This document shows, piece after piece, positions 15,352-24,857 of a stretch of 64,000 nt of DNA (position 1 is the first letter of the stretch; every line of letters begins with the position of its first letter). This DNA is from BA4 sp044376575 (lineage in GTDB: Bacteria > Bacteroidota > Bacteroidia > CAIKAF01), in NCBI GenBank assembly GCA_044376575.1, contig JBILKR010000015.1:1-64000 (forward strand), written 5' to 3'. The translations under genes were made by a program, and so were the position numbers. Under the pieces are notes generated by a model that worked only from the letters and a program-made list of their open reading frames with translations, did not search any database and was not told the origin of the DNA.

Positions 15352-16943
15352 TCAGTTACCATTGTTGGAATCCTCGTTCTAAAACCAAAATAAACTACCG
15401 GTGTTTGTAATGATTCTGTGGATGATTGCAAATCGCGATAGATAAATCCTCCTTCAACACGTAACCCATACGCAGGATTAATGATATATCCTGCTTTAAT
15501 TTCTCCAAAGATAATACGCTGTGCATTTCCTTGTCCAACATAATTACCAAATTCATTGGGGTGATTAATGTCCTGAACAAAAACATCACCACCATAATTT
15601 ACTCCTGCATTGTCAACGCCATGTAATGCATAAGAAATTCTTGCCTCAGCAACAATTCGCTTGTTCTGATAGCGCATAAATCCAAGAATTTCCCAGAAAT
15701 TACTTCCTAGTGGATGAGCCAGTGGTTGATTGTAATGTCCATAGTTGGTATTTACCCGATAATGTTGATAGGTGTATGGGCGAACATAATTAAATTCTGT
15801 TTGAAAGTTAAGATTTTTCAAGCCAAACACATTAAAATATTTATAACCCAACTGAAATCCTTGTTTGTTTCCTCTCCAACCTTTTTCAGGTTTTCCAAGA
15901 AAATAATCAAGTAGAAATTCATCAATCACAATTTGTCCGTATATCTGATGATTACGATGCGGACGAACCTGAATTGAAAAACCCATCAGTGCATTGTCTG
16001 AAGATCCTAACCCGTACTCAATAGGTCTGTAAAAAATAATAGGATTGATGTAATTGACATCAAATCCTCGGTTGTTTCCTGTGCTGTCTGTTCCGCTCCA
16101 GATGATGGATTCAAAAAATCCAAGGGTAAGAAATTTTGTGGGTTGTATACTGAAATAATGAAATGTTCCGTATTTTTTAAAATTCAGGTTGTCGCCATTA
16201 ATGGAAGGAGTAATGTCCTGAAATTCTGCCCAGATATTTACATACTTAATCTTCCATAACTGAGTACTGATTTTTACGTAAGGATAATTAAAACTATTAT
16301 CGCTTAGAAAAAGAGAACGATATCCGTCACCGATAAAATGTTTTCCATGTCCGAGTTCGAAACTCACATATTTAACCGGAGTAAAGTTGACGTAACCTGT
16401 AGCAAATGCAAAATCATATCCGTTTTCTTTGAATTGCTTGGGTCGCCCCTGTCCTGGAATTACATAATTTGAATCGATATATGAACCAATGTAGTTTGCA
16501 AAAATGGCCTGATTTTCATAAAAATCTGTATAAAATGAAAACATCTTTCCAATGTTTCCACTCACATTAAACCCACGTGTATTCATATATAGAAACTGGT
16601 TGGGCTGAAACTGACTGCCAGCCTGAAAATTTAAAGATGGGTTCGCGTATAATTGAAAATCTTTCTTCTCTACATACAATACATTTTCATGAAACAGTCT
16701 TCTTCCTACCAGTGATTTTGCAAATTTTGATTTATAATTAGGTATAAATTGAACTGAATCATAAGCGATGTGTTGCTTAATTTCAGCAATACGATAAGGT
16801 TTAACTGCCGTATGAAATTCTACATTAAGATGATTAAGCGAACTTTCCAACTGATTATAATCAAACGGACTGTAAAACAATTGCTGGTGTTGAGCCATTA
16901 TCCCTAAAGGGAATAATAACAGAAGTAAAGTGATTTTTTTCAA
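15345..16943 (-). CDS. Outer-membrane beta-barrel protein, RemB/Wzi-like
   Basis: A 532-residue protein with an N-terminal signal peptide ending at IMAQ. The rest is alternating aromatic and polar strands, as in large beta-barrels. Motifs such as FNYVRPYTY, NYGHYNQPLAHPLGSNF and ELGHGKHFIGDGYRSLFLSD resemble the capsule-assembly Wzi group, which includes the Flavobacterium gliding-accessory protein RemB. This match is from recall and is tentative. It would sit in the outer membrane, with polysaccharide binding or motility as possible roles. It is monocistronic and converges on the pseudouridine synthase gene. Confidence 0.75.
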   Translation of the reverse strand: MKKITLLLLLFPLGIMAQHQQLFYSPFDYNQLESSLNHLNVEFHTAVKPYRIAEIKQHIAYDSVQFIPNYKSKFAKSLVGRRLFHENVLYVEKKDFQLYANPSLNFQAGSQFQPNQFLYMNTRGFNVSGNIGKMFSFYTDFYENQAIFANYIGSYIDSNYVIPGQGRPKQFKENGYDFAFATGYVNFTPVKYVSFELGHGKHFIGDGYRSLFLSDNSFNYPYVKISTQLWKIKYVNIWAEFQDITPSINGDNLNFKKYGTFHYFSIQPTKFLTLGFFESIIWSGTDSTGNNRGFDVNYINPIIFYRPIEYGLGSSDNALMGFSIQVRPHRNHQIYGQIVIDEFLLDYFLGKPEKGWRGNKQGFQLGYKYFNVFGLKNLNFQTEFNYVRPYTYQHYRVNTNYGHYNQPLAHPLGSNFWEILGFMRYQNKRIVAEARISYALHGVDNAGVNYGGDVFVQDINHPNEFGNYVGQGNAQRIIFGEIKAGYIINPAYGLRVEGGFIYRDLQSSTESLQTPVVYFGFRTRIPTMVTDY

Positions 16944-17047
16944 GTTGAAATGGTAGCTGTAAAACGAAGATAATTAAAAAAATGAGATTCAGAGGTGTGC
17001 TTGAAATTGATAAATCTTTGATACTTTTACCAGTCAATTGATATATA

Positions 17048-18001
17048 ATGAAAGTTATTGATAGGATTACTAATTCAAAAAAGCCGCTGTTCTCGTTTGA
17101 AATTATTCCACCATTGAAAGGGAACAGCATTGAATCTATTTACGCAAGTATTGACCCTCTGCTTGAGTTTGATCCATCTTTTATCAACGTTACATATCAC
17201 CGCGAAGAATTTACATACAAGCAACGCGAGAAAGGTTACCTGGAGAAAATATCCATGCGTAAGCGTCCGGGCACTGTAGCTATTTGTGCTGCGATATACA
17301 ACAAATACAAGATTGATACAGTGCCTCACTTAATTTGTGGCGGTTTTAATCGTGAAGAAACTGAAAATGCATTGATCGATTTACAATTTTTAGGTATAGA
17401 TAACATTCTTGCACTTCGTGGCGATCCGATTAAAACAGAAACTCATTTTACACCTTCTCCTGATGGACATGGATACGCTGTGGATTTGGTTAAACAAATT
17501 CAACGAATGAATAATGGTGTTTATCTCGATGAAGATATTAAAGATGCTACTCCTACAGATTTTTGTATTGGTGTTGCAGGTTATCCTGAAAAACATTTTG
17601 AATCACCTAACATGATGTTTGATTTGAAATATATGAAAGATAAGATTGATGCAGGAGCAGAGTATATTGTTACACAACTGTTTTTTGACAATGAAAAGTT
17701 TTTCGATTTTGTTCGTAAGTGCAGAGAGAATGGCATTAATGTTCCGATTATTCCAGGTATTAAACCGATTACTCAATTACGACATATCACCTTCATGCCT
17801 AAGTTTTTTCATGTTGAATTACCTGAAGCATTAACGCATGAATTATTAAAATGCAAAACAGACGCAGAAGTTCAACAGGTAGGAGTGGAGTGGTGTATTG
17901 ATCAAAGCAAAGCGCTGTTGGATTTTGGTGTTCCGGGTATTCATTATTTTACAATGGGGAAATCAACTTCAACAAAACAAATTCTAAAAGAAGTTTTTTA
18001 A
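17048..18001 (+). CDS. metF: 5,10-methylenetetrahydrofolate reductase
   Basis: A flavin enzyme that reduces methylene-THF to methyl-THF, the methyl donor for MetH. At 317 residues it has the standard TIM barrel. Catalytic Glu in SFEIIPP near the start, NVTYHRE, DNILALRGDP and GAEYIVTQLFFDN, plus IPGIKPI, are all present. It lies some 7 kb from the split metH genes and is not in their operon. It converges with the CoA-transferase gene, their stops being adjacent. Confidence 0.97.
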   Translation: MKVIDRITNSKKPLFSFEIIPPLKGNSIESIYASIDPLLEFDPSFINVTYHREEFTYKQREKGYLEKISMRKRPGTVAICAAIYNKYKIDTVPHLICGGFNREETENALIDLQFLGIDNILALRGDPIKTETHFTPSPDGHGYAVDLVKQIQRMNNGVYLDEDIKDATPTDFCIGVAGYPEKHFESPNMMFDLKYMKDKIDAGAEYIVTQLFFDNEKFFDFVRKCRENGINVPIIPGIKPITQLRHITFMPKFFHVELPEALTHELLKCKTDAEVQQVGVEWCIDQSKALLDFGVPGIHYFTMGKSTSTKQILKEVF

Positions 18002-19276
18002 TTATTTGTGTTTGAATATTTCAAACGCTTCCTTTTCTAATTTTTCCCTGTGTTCAGGATGCGCTATTTCAATCATAGAACACATGCGTTCTCTCAAATT
18101 TTTCCCGTATAAATCAGCAATGCCATATTCTGTTACTACGAAATGTATATGTGCACGTGTGGATGTAACGCCGGCTCCATTTTTAAGTGTAGATACAATT
18201 TTTGAATCGCCATTTTTTGTTATCGAAGGCATGGCAATGATTGGTTTGCCTTTTTCGGATAAGGAAGCACCACGAATAAAATCCATCTGTCCGCCTACTC
18301 CTGAATATTGATACGTGCCAATAGTATCAGCACAAACTTGACCGGTGAGGTCAATTTCAATAGCTGAATTGATGGCTGTAACTTTTGGATTCATCCGAAT
18401 AATTTGTGTGTCGTTTGTATATGATGCTTCACGCATACTAATCATTGGGTTGTCATCCATAAAATCATACAAGCGCTGTGATCCTAATGCAAAACAACTT
18501 ACAATCTTTCCTTTTCCAATTTTTTTCTCTTCTCCTGTAATCACTCCACATTCAACTAACGGAATAATTCCATCTGAAAACATTTCGGTATGAATACCAA
18601 GTCTTTGATGATTTTTTAATTCATGCAAAACAGCGTCAGGAATTGCTCCAATTCCCATTTGTAGTGTAGCTCCGTCTTCAATTAATGATGCCACATTTTT
18701 ACCAATAGTTTTCTCACATTCAGAAATTGGTGAAGGCTCATGTCCAAAAATCGGACGACTGCTCTGCACCATTTGATGAATTTTTGATATATGTATCAAA
18801 CCTGCACCATGTGTTCTGGGAACTTTGTCATTTACTTCTGCAATAACTTTTTCTGATGTGCGAATGGCTGCAAGTGTAATATCAACTGAAGTTCCGAGAG
18901 AACAAAATCCATGATTGTCAGGAGGTGAAACCTGAATGAATGAAACGTCGGGACGAAGAATGTTTTTTTCAAATAGTAAATGAATCTCACTTAAAAAAAT
19001 CGGAATGTAATCTGCATTCGAATGGTTAACGGCTTGTCTTAAATTACTTCCTGTAAAAAAAGTATTGACATGAAAATGATTCCTATACTTTTCATCAACG
19101 TATGGCGCTGGTCCTTCTGTGTGCAGATGCATCAATTCTACTTTAGAAAGCTCTTCAGCTCTTTTCATTAATGCGTCAATTAAAACTACGGGGGTCATTG
19201 CTGCTCCCTGAATAAATATACGTTGATTACTTTTAATTTTATTTACCGCTTCTTCTGCACTACAGTATCTGATCAT
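18002..19276 (-). CDS. Acetyl-CoA hydrolase/transferase family CoA-transferase
   Basis: A 424-residue protein of the Cat1/4-hydroxybutyrate CoA-transferase family, which moves CoA between acetyl-CoA and short carboxylates. Visible family signatures are MGIGAIPDAVL (CoA-binding), AINSAIEIDLTGQV (containing the likely catalytic Glu), SGVGGQMDFIRGA and VTEYGIADLYGKNLRER. The exact acceptor (succinate, butyrate, 4-hydroxybutyrate) cannot be determined. It is the last gene of a minus-strand run from 21789, starting 25 nt after the DUF1801 gene. Confidence 0.92.
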   Translation of the reverse strand: MIRYCSAEEAVNKIKSNQRIFIQGAAMTPVVLIDALMKRAEELSKVELMHLHTEGPAPYVDEKYRNHFHVNTFFTGSNLRQAVNHSNADYIPIFLSEIHLLFEKNILRPDVSFIQVSPPDNHGFCSLGTSVDITLAAIRTSEKVIAEVNDKVPRTHGAGLIHISKIHQMVQSSRPIFGHEPSPISECEKTIGKNVASLIEDGATLQMGIGAIPDAVLHELKNHQRLGIHTEMFSDGIIPLVECGVITGEEKKIGKGKIVSCFALGSQRLYDFMDDNPMISMREASYTNDTQIIRMNPKVTAINSAIEIDLTGQVCADTIGTYQYSGVGGQMDFIRGASLSEKGKPIIAMPSITKNGDSKIVSTLKNGAGVTSTRAHIHFVVTEYGIADLYGKNLRERMCSMIEIAHPEHREKLEKEAFEIFKHK

Positions 19277-19301
19277 TATTTAAATGTAATTCTAAATTTA
19301 T

Positions 19302-19754
19302 TTATCGTTTGATTTCATTTTCATATAAAGAAATCCAATCTTTAGGTGTCATTTTTTTTGCAAGAGATTCAATTAATGAATATGGAATTTCTTTTTCGTT
19401 TTTAAATCTTATACATCCTTTACCCAAATCTGCTTTTTTAGTGGAGATTTTCTTCCATTCATTGTTCCACCAATCCAGGATTGATCCCTGATACATTCCC
19501 ATGTGATAAATAGTAATGTGATTTTTTTGCGAAGCGATACTAATAAAAGGTAACGGAAGTTTTGGATCACAATGATAACCTGTCGGATAAATTTTGTGAG
19601 GCACAACGTATCCAATCATACCATAACTTAAACATTCTTCAAATCCTTCAGGTAAATTATTAAGAAAAATATTTCGGAGTTTTTCAATAATATTTTTCCT
19701 CTCTTCAGGAAGTTGTGATATGTAATCGATTACGGTTGTAGGTTTTATTGCCAT
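19302..19754 (-). CDS. DUF1801 family protein
   Basis: A 150-residue cytosolic protein with the DUF1801/YdhG pattern: an N-terminal helix (YISQLPEERKNIIEKLRNIF), then ECLSYGMIGYVVP, ISIASQKNHITIYHMG, and the C-terminal KADLGKGCIRFKN segment. The fold is related to iron-chaperone-like YdhG proteins, and no catalytic role is established. It starts 5 nt after the hflX stop and is thus in the same operon. Confidence 0.85.
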   Translation of the reverse strand: MAIKPTTVIDYISQLPEERKNIIEKLRNIFLNNLPEGFEECLSYGMIGYVVPHKIYPTGYHCDPKLPLPFISIASQKNHITIYHMGMYQGSILDWWNNEWKKISTKKADLGKGCIRFKNEKEIPYSLIESLAKKMTPKDWISLYENEIKR

Positions 19755-19759
19755 AATGA

Positions 19760-20974
19760 TTAATAAAGAAAATGATTATATGGATAACGCTCTTTATGAA
19801 TAGCTGAAATACGTTGATACAACTTATCCCTAAATTCATTAATGTTCCATTTTTTTGCAGCGGAAATAAAAATACAATCATCTCCCAAACGACTCATCCA
19901 AGTTTCCTTCCATTCGTCTAAGGTAAGTGGTTTGGGCTTGCCACTAAGGTCATGCGGGTCAATTTCCGGAGCAATAAATCCATCTATTTTATTAAATACT
20001 ACAATGGTTGGTTTATCCCCTGCGCCTATTTCTGCCAGTGTTTTATTTACAACAGTATAGTGATCCATAAACTGTGGATGAGAAATATCAACAACATGTA
20101 ACAACAAATCAGATTCGCGAACTTCATCTAACGTTGACTTGAATGATTCTACCAGTTGTGTTGGTAATTTACGAATGAATCCAACAGTGTCACTTAATAA
20201 AAACGGGAGATTTTCCAATACTACTTTTCGAACAGTTGTATCAAGTGTGGCGAACAATTTGTTTTCTGCAAATACTTCACTCTTGCTTACTAAATTCATT
20301 ATTGTGCTCTTTCCAACATTCGTGTATCCAACTAAGGAAACACGTACTAATTCACCACGATTTTTTCGTTGAATCAGCATTTGTTTGTCAATCTCTTTTA
20401 GTTTTTCTTTTAGTAATGAAATTCTTTCTCTAACAATACGGCTGTCAGTTTCGATCTCCTTTTCTCCTGATCCACCGCGTGTACCTGTTCCCCCACGTTG
20501 CCTTTCAAGGTGAGTCCACATTCCTTTCAATCGTGGAAGCATATACTGATAATAAGCCAGTTCAACCTGTGTTTTGGCATGAGCTGTTCGTGCTCGTTGG
20601 GAAAATATTTCAAGAATTAAATTAGTCCGATCAAGAACCCGAACTAATTTTTCAAAATCTTTTGGATTAAAAATTTTATCAATATTTTTTAATTGAGCCG
20701 GAGAAAGTTCATCGTCAAATATCACCGTGTTGATTTGGTTCTCTTCAACATATTTTTTGATTTCCTCCAACTTTCCGCTTCCAATAAAAGTTCCTGGTAT
20801 GGGTTTGTCTAATTTTTGAGAAAACCTTTTAATGGATTGAATACCTGCCGTCTCTGCAAGAAAAGCAAGCTCATCCATAAATTCAAATAATTTTTCTTCC
20901 GTTTGATGCTGATAAATAATACCGATGAGTACTGCCTTACTTCCACCAATGTTTTGATCTTGTTTTTCGGTCAT
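19760..20974 (-). CDS. hflX: GTPase HflX
   Basis: A 404-residue ribosome-associated GTPase that rescues or splits stalled 70S ribosomes under stress. The N-terminal HflX domain and a coiled-coil linker (about 160-200, with GGTGTRGGSGEKEIETD) precede the G domain. G1 is GYTNVGKST, G3 is DTVGFIRKLP and G4 is NKID. It starts 2 nt after the cytochrome c gene stop and is followed 5 nt later by the DUF1801 gene. Confidence 0.97.
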   Translation of the reverse strand: MTEKQDQNIGGSKAVLIGIIYQHQTEEKLFEFMDELAFLAETAGIQSIKRFSQKLDKPIPGTFIGSGKLEEIKKYVEENQINTVIFDDELSPAQLKNIDKIFNPKDFEKLVRVLDRTNLILEIFSQRARTAHAKTQVELAYYQYMLPRLKGMWTHLERQRGGTGTRGGSGEKEIETDSRIVRERISLLKEKLKEIDKQMLIQRKNRGELVRVSLVGYTNVGKSTIMNLVSKSEVFAENKLFATLDTTVRKVVLENLPFLLSDTVGFIRKLPTQLVESFKSTLDEVRESDLLLHVVDISHPQFMDHYTVVNKTLAEIGAGDKPTIVVFNKIDGFIAPEIDPHDLSGKPKPLTLDEWKETWMSRLGDDCIFISAAKKWNINEFRDKLYQRISAIHKERYPYNHFLY

Positions 20975-20976
20975 GT

Positions 20977-21318
20977 TTATGGGAACGTTTGAATGTACAA
21001 AGCTACAGCTTTGATTTCATCACTGCTAAGTTTAGATCCAAAAGCAGGCATGGTATTTTTACCATTTTGAATAATCTCAATACGCTGTTCTAATGTCATC
21101 GAAGAATTTGAAAGATTGGGAGCACCCATCAAACCCTTATCTCCTTTTTCTCCATGACATACTACACAATTATTTGTATAAATATCTAATCCGTTTTCAG
21201 AAGTTAACTGCTGGTTACTTTTATTTTCAGGTAAAGTTTCTCCTGTAGCTTGTACGTTTTTATCAGAACAGCTGCATACAAAAAAAATTGACAGGAAAAA
21301 AAATATGAAATATTTCAT
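20977..21318 (-). CDS. c-type cytochrome lipoprotein
   Basis: A 113-residue exported electron carrier. A hydrophobic N-terminus is followed by Cys15/Cys17 in a lipobox-like VCSC context, so it is probably lipid-anchored. Heme is attached through Cys51-x2-Cys54-His55 (CVVCH). Met90 in TMPAF is the probable distal ligand, as in class I cytochromes c. It is encoded between a membrane protein and hflX. The partner oxidase or reductase is not visible here. Confidence 0.93.
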   Translation of the reverse strand: MKYFIFFFLSIFFVCSCSDKNVQATGETLPENKSNQQLTSENGLDIYTNNCVVCHGEKGDKGLMGAPNLSNSSMTLEQRIEIIQNGKNTMPAFGSKLSSDEIKAVALYIQTFP

Positions 21319-21333
21319 TATGTATTGGAAAAT

Positions 21334-21789
21334 TTAAAACCAACTACCCCACGTTTTTATAAACGGCCAAGGAATGGCAGCGAAAATGATGAGTAATCCT
21401 AATGTGAAAAAAATAGCGAGTTTTTTGTATTTGTCTTCATTGGTTAATGCTCTTTTGCTTAGCATATGTCCAAGTGTAACCAAAATAATACCGATAATCA
21501 TCATGCTGATGTGCTCCAGACCCCAAAAGCGAGATTGAACATTTACAGATTCTTTATTTTGTAAAAATTGTGTAAATACATTGAAATATTCTTTCATAAT
21601 GTATAATGCCAATCCTATAATCAATTGCAGGTGAAGTAATCCCATGGTAATTGCGCCGGCTTTTCTGTCTGCAGGTTGAAATTCTTTTTTACCTAACCAT
21701 CCCATCCAAGCTTTAATTGCTGTATAAATTAGCAAGGCTAAAATTACATATCTCAGAGATGAGTGAATATGTGTTAATCCTGTAATCAT
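21334..21789 (-). CDS. Four-helix cytochrome-b-like membrane protein
   Basis: A 151-residue integral membrane protein with four predicted hydrophobic segments (about 10-30, 48-66, 88-110, 122-142). Conserved His residues sit near the helix ends (HIHSSLRY, GLLHLQLIIG, GLEHISMMIIG, TLGHMLSKR), which could hold heme. Similar Bacteroidota proteins are often labelled cytochrome b. It starts a minus-strand operon with a cytochrome c lipoprotein 15 nt downstream, which fits an electron-transfer role. Heme binding is inferred. Confidence 0.75.
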   Translation of the reverse strand: MITGLTHIHSSLRYVILALLIYTAIKAWMGWLGKKEFQPADRKAGAITMGLLHLQLIIGLALYIMKEYFNVFTQFLQNKESVNVQSRFWGLEHISMMIIGIILVTLGHMLSKRALTNEDKYKKLAIFFTLGLLIIFAAIPWPFIKTWGSWF

Positions 21790-21812
21790 TTTATTTACTT
21801 ATTTTATGCTCA

Positions 21813-21820
21813 CAAATTTA
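21813..21820 (-). promoter_or_regulatory. -7 promoter box of the cytochrome/hflX operon (TAAATTTG)
   Basis: An exact TAnnTTTG match on the minus strand, 23 nt before the ATG at 21789. It lies only 11 nt from a divergent box for the amidohydrolase gene, so the two promoters overlap in a 56-bp intergenic region. Confidence 0.55.
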
Positions 21821-21831
21821 GCTGAAAACAT

Positions 21832-21839
21832 TAGTTTTG
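21832..21839 (+). promoter_or_regulatory. -7 promoter box of the amidohydrolase-asnB run (TAGTTTTG)
   Basis: An exact TAnnTTTG match with 6 nt between it and the ATG at 21846. The TTG at 21837 that extends the frame belongs to this box and is unlikely to be the start. Confidence 0.55.
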
Positions 21840-21845
21840 CAAGAT

Positions 21846-24800
21846 ATGAATACATCAGTAATTACAAGGTTTTTTTGTTTGTGTATCGTATGTATTAGTT
21901 CGATACTTCATGCATCCTCTCAATCTCATCGATATGCTGGTATAGCTGATGAGAGAAATCAAGTGTATGCTTTTACAAATGCTACCTTACATATTAATCA
22001 TGAAACAGTTATTCCAGACGGAATAATGTTAATTCAGAAGCAATCCATATTGATGACAGGGAAAGATGTAGTGATACCCCCACATGCAATCATCATCGAT
22101 TGTAAAGGGAAACATATTTATCCTTCATTTATCGAATTATATTCAGGTAGTGGAGTTCCGGAATATAAAAGTAGGAATACCCAGCGCCCACAATATGATT
22201 CCCCCAGAGAAGGTGCTTTTTATCCTTATGAAGCTATTCGTCCTGAAACAGATGCTTCTACAATATTTAATTATTCATCTGCTGACTTTTCTTCCTTGAT
22301 GAATATGGGATTTGGTGTAGCCAATATTCATCAACGCGATGGAATTGTTCGGGGAAATAGCGTTGCTGTGCTATTGAAAGATGAAAATTCAAAATTAATA
22401 TTAAAGCCTCAGGCATTTCTTCATTATTCATTGAGAAAGGGCGCCACTCAGCAAGAATATCCTTCATCTCAGACGGGATCAATCGCTTTGTTGCGACAGT
22501 TTTTTTATGATGCACAGGCATATAAAAAAGCGCCAGATATGATGGATGAGAATATTTCACTTACATCTTTTCAGCAAAAAAGAAATTTACCTTATGTATT
22601 TGAAATCAATGATTATCAGGAAATATTCAGGGCTGCAAAAATTGCGCAAGAGTTTGGTTATACATTTGTATATAAGACGAATGGAAATGAATATCAGCGC
22701 ATCAAAGAAATTGCTGCACTTAAAACGAAACTTATAGTTCCTGTTGTTTACCCGATGGCGATGGATGTATCTAATCCTGATCATCATTCATTACTTACCC
22801 TTGAAGATTTAAAACACTGGGAATGGGCGCCTTCCAACTTATCTATGCTTGAAAAAAATAATGTGGAGTTTGCCATTACATCAGATGGAATAAAATCTTC
22901 AGGAGATTTTTTTGAGAACCTTCACCGTGCAGTTCTTCGTGGCTTGTCTAAAAGTTCATTGCTTTATGCGTTAACTGGAAGACCTGCTGAGATGCTGGGA
23001 TTATCATCAAGGGTTGGATCACTTGAAAAAAATAAACTGGCCAATTTTATCATTACTGAGAATGAACTGGGTGATGAAAAATTTACTGTGATTGAAAATT
23101 GGATAGCAGGTAATCGTGAAGTGATTAATGCACAATCTCTACTTTCAGATGTTCGTGGATCATATACATTAAAAACTAACGGATTTGTTTTATTGGATGA
23201 AAAAAAGTTAGTGATTAAAGGAAGAAAATCTACTCCAACTGCTACTTTTTATGAAAATGATACCACTACACATTCGTTTGAATTAAAACATGAAAAAGGT
23301 CAGCTCATATTATATGGTTCGGTGCAGAAAGATAAAATGCTCAGAATTCAGTTCAGGTATGAAAACCCTGCTTTATGGAACGGTTATATTATTGATGATA
23401 CCGGAAAAGAGTGGTTGATTTCAGCAGAAAGAAAAACTGAGCATGAAGAAAAAGAAAAGAAAAAGGAGACGAATGTTGACACTATTTTATCATCGTTGGT
23501 TTACCCGCAACAATCATATGGAAGAACAGCAAACGAATTAACCTCATCTTCTTCATATTTGATTAAAAATGCTACAGTTTGGTCTGGAGAAAAAGAAGGA
23601 ATTTTATATCAGACTGATGTATTGGTTGAACAAGGTAAAATTAAAAAAATTGGGAAGTCAATCTCTGTTCCTTCCAATGTAACTGTTATTGATGCAACTG
23701 GAAAACATTTAACACCGGGTTTGATTGATGAGCACTCTCACATCGCCTTAAGTCAGGGTGTAAATGAAGGTGCCGAGTCAAGTTCTGCAGAAGTGAGAAT
23801 GGGTGATGTAGTGAATGCAAAAGATGTAAATATTTATCGTCAGCTGTCAGGTGGAGTTACAATGTCACAACTCTTGCATGGATCAGCAAATCCTATCGGA
23901 GGGCAATCTGCACTTGTCAAATTGAAATGGGGAAAAACAGCAACAGACATGTTGGTTCCGAATGCACCCGGATTTATCAAGTTTGCATTGGGAGAAAATG
24001 TAAAGCAGTCGAACTGGGGCGATCAGTATTCAATTCGATATCCTCAGACACGTATGGGTGTTGAACAGTTTTTTTATGATATGTTTTTAAGGGCAAAAAA
24101 ATATGGTGAGGATAAAAATAAAAACAAACGCATAGACATTGAACTGCAAACACTTTGGGAAATTTTGAATCGCCAGCGATTTATTACATGTCATTCCTAT
24201 GTGCAGTCTGAAATCAATATGCTTATGAAAGTTGCAGATTCTCTCGGCTTCAGTGTAAATACATTTACACATATTCTTGAGGGATATAAATTGGCTGATA
24301 AAATGAAAGCACATGGTGCGAATGCTTCTACATTTTCCGATTGGTGGGCTTATAAAATGGAAGTGATGGACGCCATTCCCTACAATGCAACCTTGTTGAC
24401 GCGTATGGGTGTAAATACAGCAATTAATTCAGATGATGCGGAAATGGCTCGTCGCTTAAATCAGGAAGCAGCGAAAGCTGTGAAGTATGGAAATCTTGAT
24501 CCACATGAAGCATTGAAACTGGTGACAATAAATCCTGCAAAAATGTTGCGTGTTGATCACCTTACTGGAAGTATAAAAGAAGGAAAAGACGCTGATTTGG
24601 TGATCTGGTCGCATGAGCCGTTGAGTATTTATGCGAAAGCAGAATACACCATAATTGAAGGTGTTATCTATTACAGTGAAGAGAAAAATCAACAATACAT
24701 CGAAAGAGATCGCAGCGAAAAAAACCTGCTTATTCAAAAAATGCTGCAAGCAAAAAATAATGGAGAGCCTACACAGCCCGTAATGAAAAAAGAATACTGG

Positions 24801-24857
24801 TTGTATGATTGCGAAGATATTCATGTGGATGAAGTAGAATATTTAATGATTGACTAA
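21846..24857 (+). CDS. Two-domain secreted amidohydrolase
   Basis: A 1003-residue exported protein with a signal peptide ending near HASSQ. It holds two amidohydrolase-type units. The N-terminal unit (about 40-430) has the flanking beta-sandwich and the GSLEKNKLANF tail but lacks an HxH metal motif where GKHIYPSFIELYSG stands. The C-terminal unit (about 570-1000) has GLIDEHSHIA, ITCHSY, INSDD and GSIKEGKDADLVIW, so it should bind metal. It resembles imidazolonepropionase-like or dipeptidase amidohydrolases of unknown substrate. Its stop overlaps the next start (TAATG). Confidence 0.88.
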   Translation: MNTSVITRFFCLCIVCISSILHASSQSHRYAGIADERNQVYAFTNATLHINHETVIPDGIMLIQKQSILMTGKDVVIPPHAIIIDCKGKHIYPSFIELYSGSGVPEYKSRNTQRPQYDSPREGAFYPYEAIRPETDASTIFNYSSADFSSLMNMGFGVANIHQRDGIVRGNSVAVLLKDENSKLILKPQAFLHYSLRKGATQQEYPSSQTGSIALLRQFFYDAQAYKKAPDMMDENISLTSFQQKRNLPYVFEINDYQEIFRAAKIAQEFGYTFVYKTNGNEYQRIKEIAALKTKLIVPVVYPMAMDVSNPDHHSLLTLEDLKHWEWAPSNLSMLEKNNVEFAITSDGIKSSGDFFENLHRAVLRGLSKSSLLYALTGRPAEMLGLSSRVGSLEKNKLANFIITENELGDEKFTVIENWIAGNREVINAQSLLSDVRGSYTLKTNGFVLLDEKKLVIKGRKSTPTATFYENDTTTHSFELKHEKGQLILYGSVQKDKMLRIQFRYENPALWNGYIIDDTGKEWLISAERKTEHEEKEKKKETNVDTILSSLVYPQQSYGRTANELTSSSSYLIKNATVWSGEKEGILYQTDVLVEQGKIKKIGKSISVPSNVTVIDATGKHLTPGLIDEHSHIALSQGVNEGAESSSAEVRMGDVVNAKDVNIYRQLSGGVTMSQLLHGSANPIGGQSALVKLKWGKTATDMLVPNAPGFIKFALGENVKQSNWGDQYSIRYPQTRMGVEQFFYDMFLRAKKYGEDKNKNKRIDIELQTLWEILNRQRFITCHSYVQSEINMLMKVADSLGFSVNTFTHILEGYKLADKMKAHGANASTFSDWWAYKMEVMDAIPYNATLLTRMGVNTAINSDDAEMARRLNQEAAKAVKYGNLDPHEALKLVTINPAKMLRVDHLTGSIKEGKDADLVIWSHEPLSIYAKAEYTIIEGVIYYSEEKNQQYIERDRSEKNLLIQKMLQAKNNGEPTQPVMKKEYWLYDCEDIHVDEVEYLMID

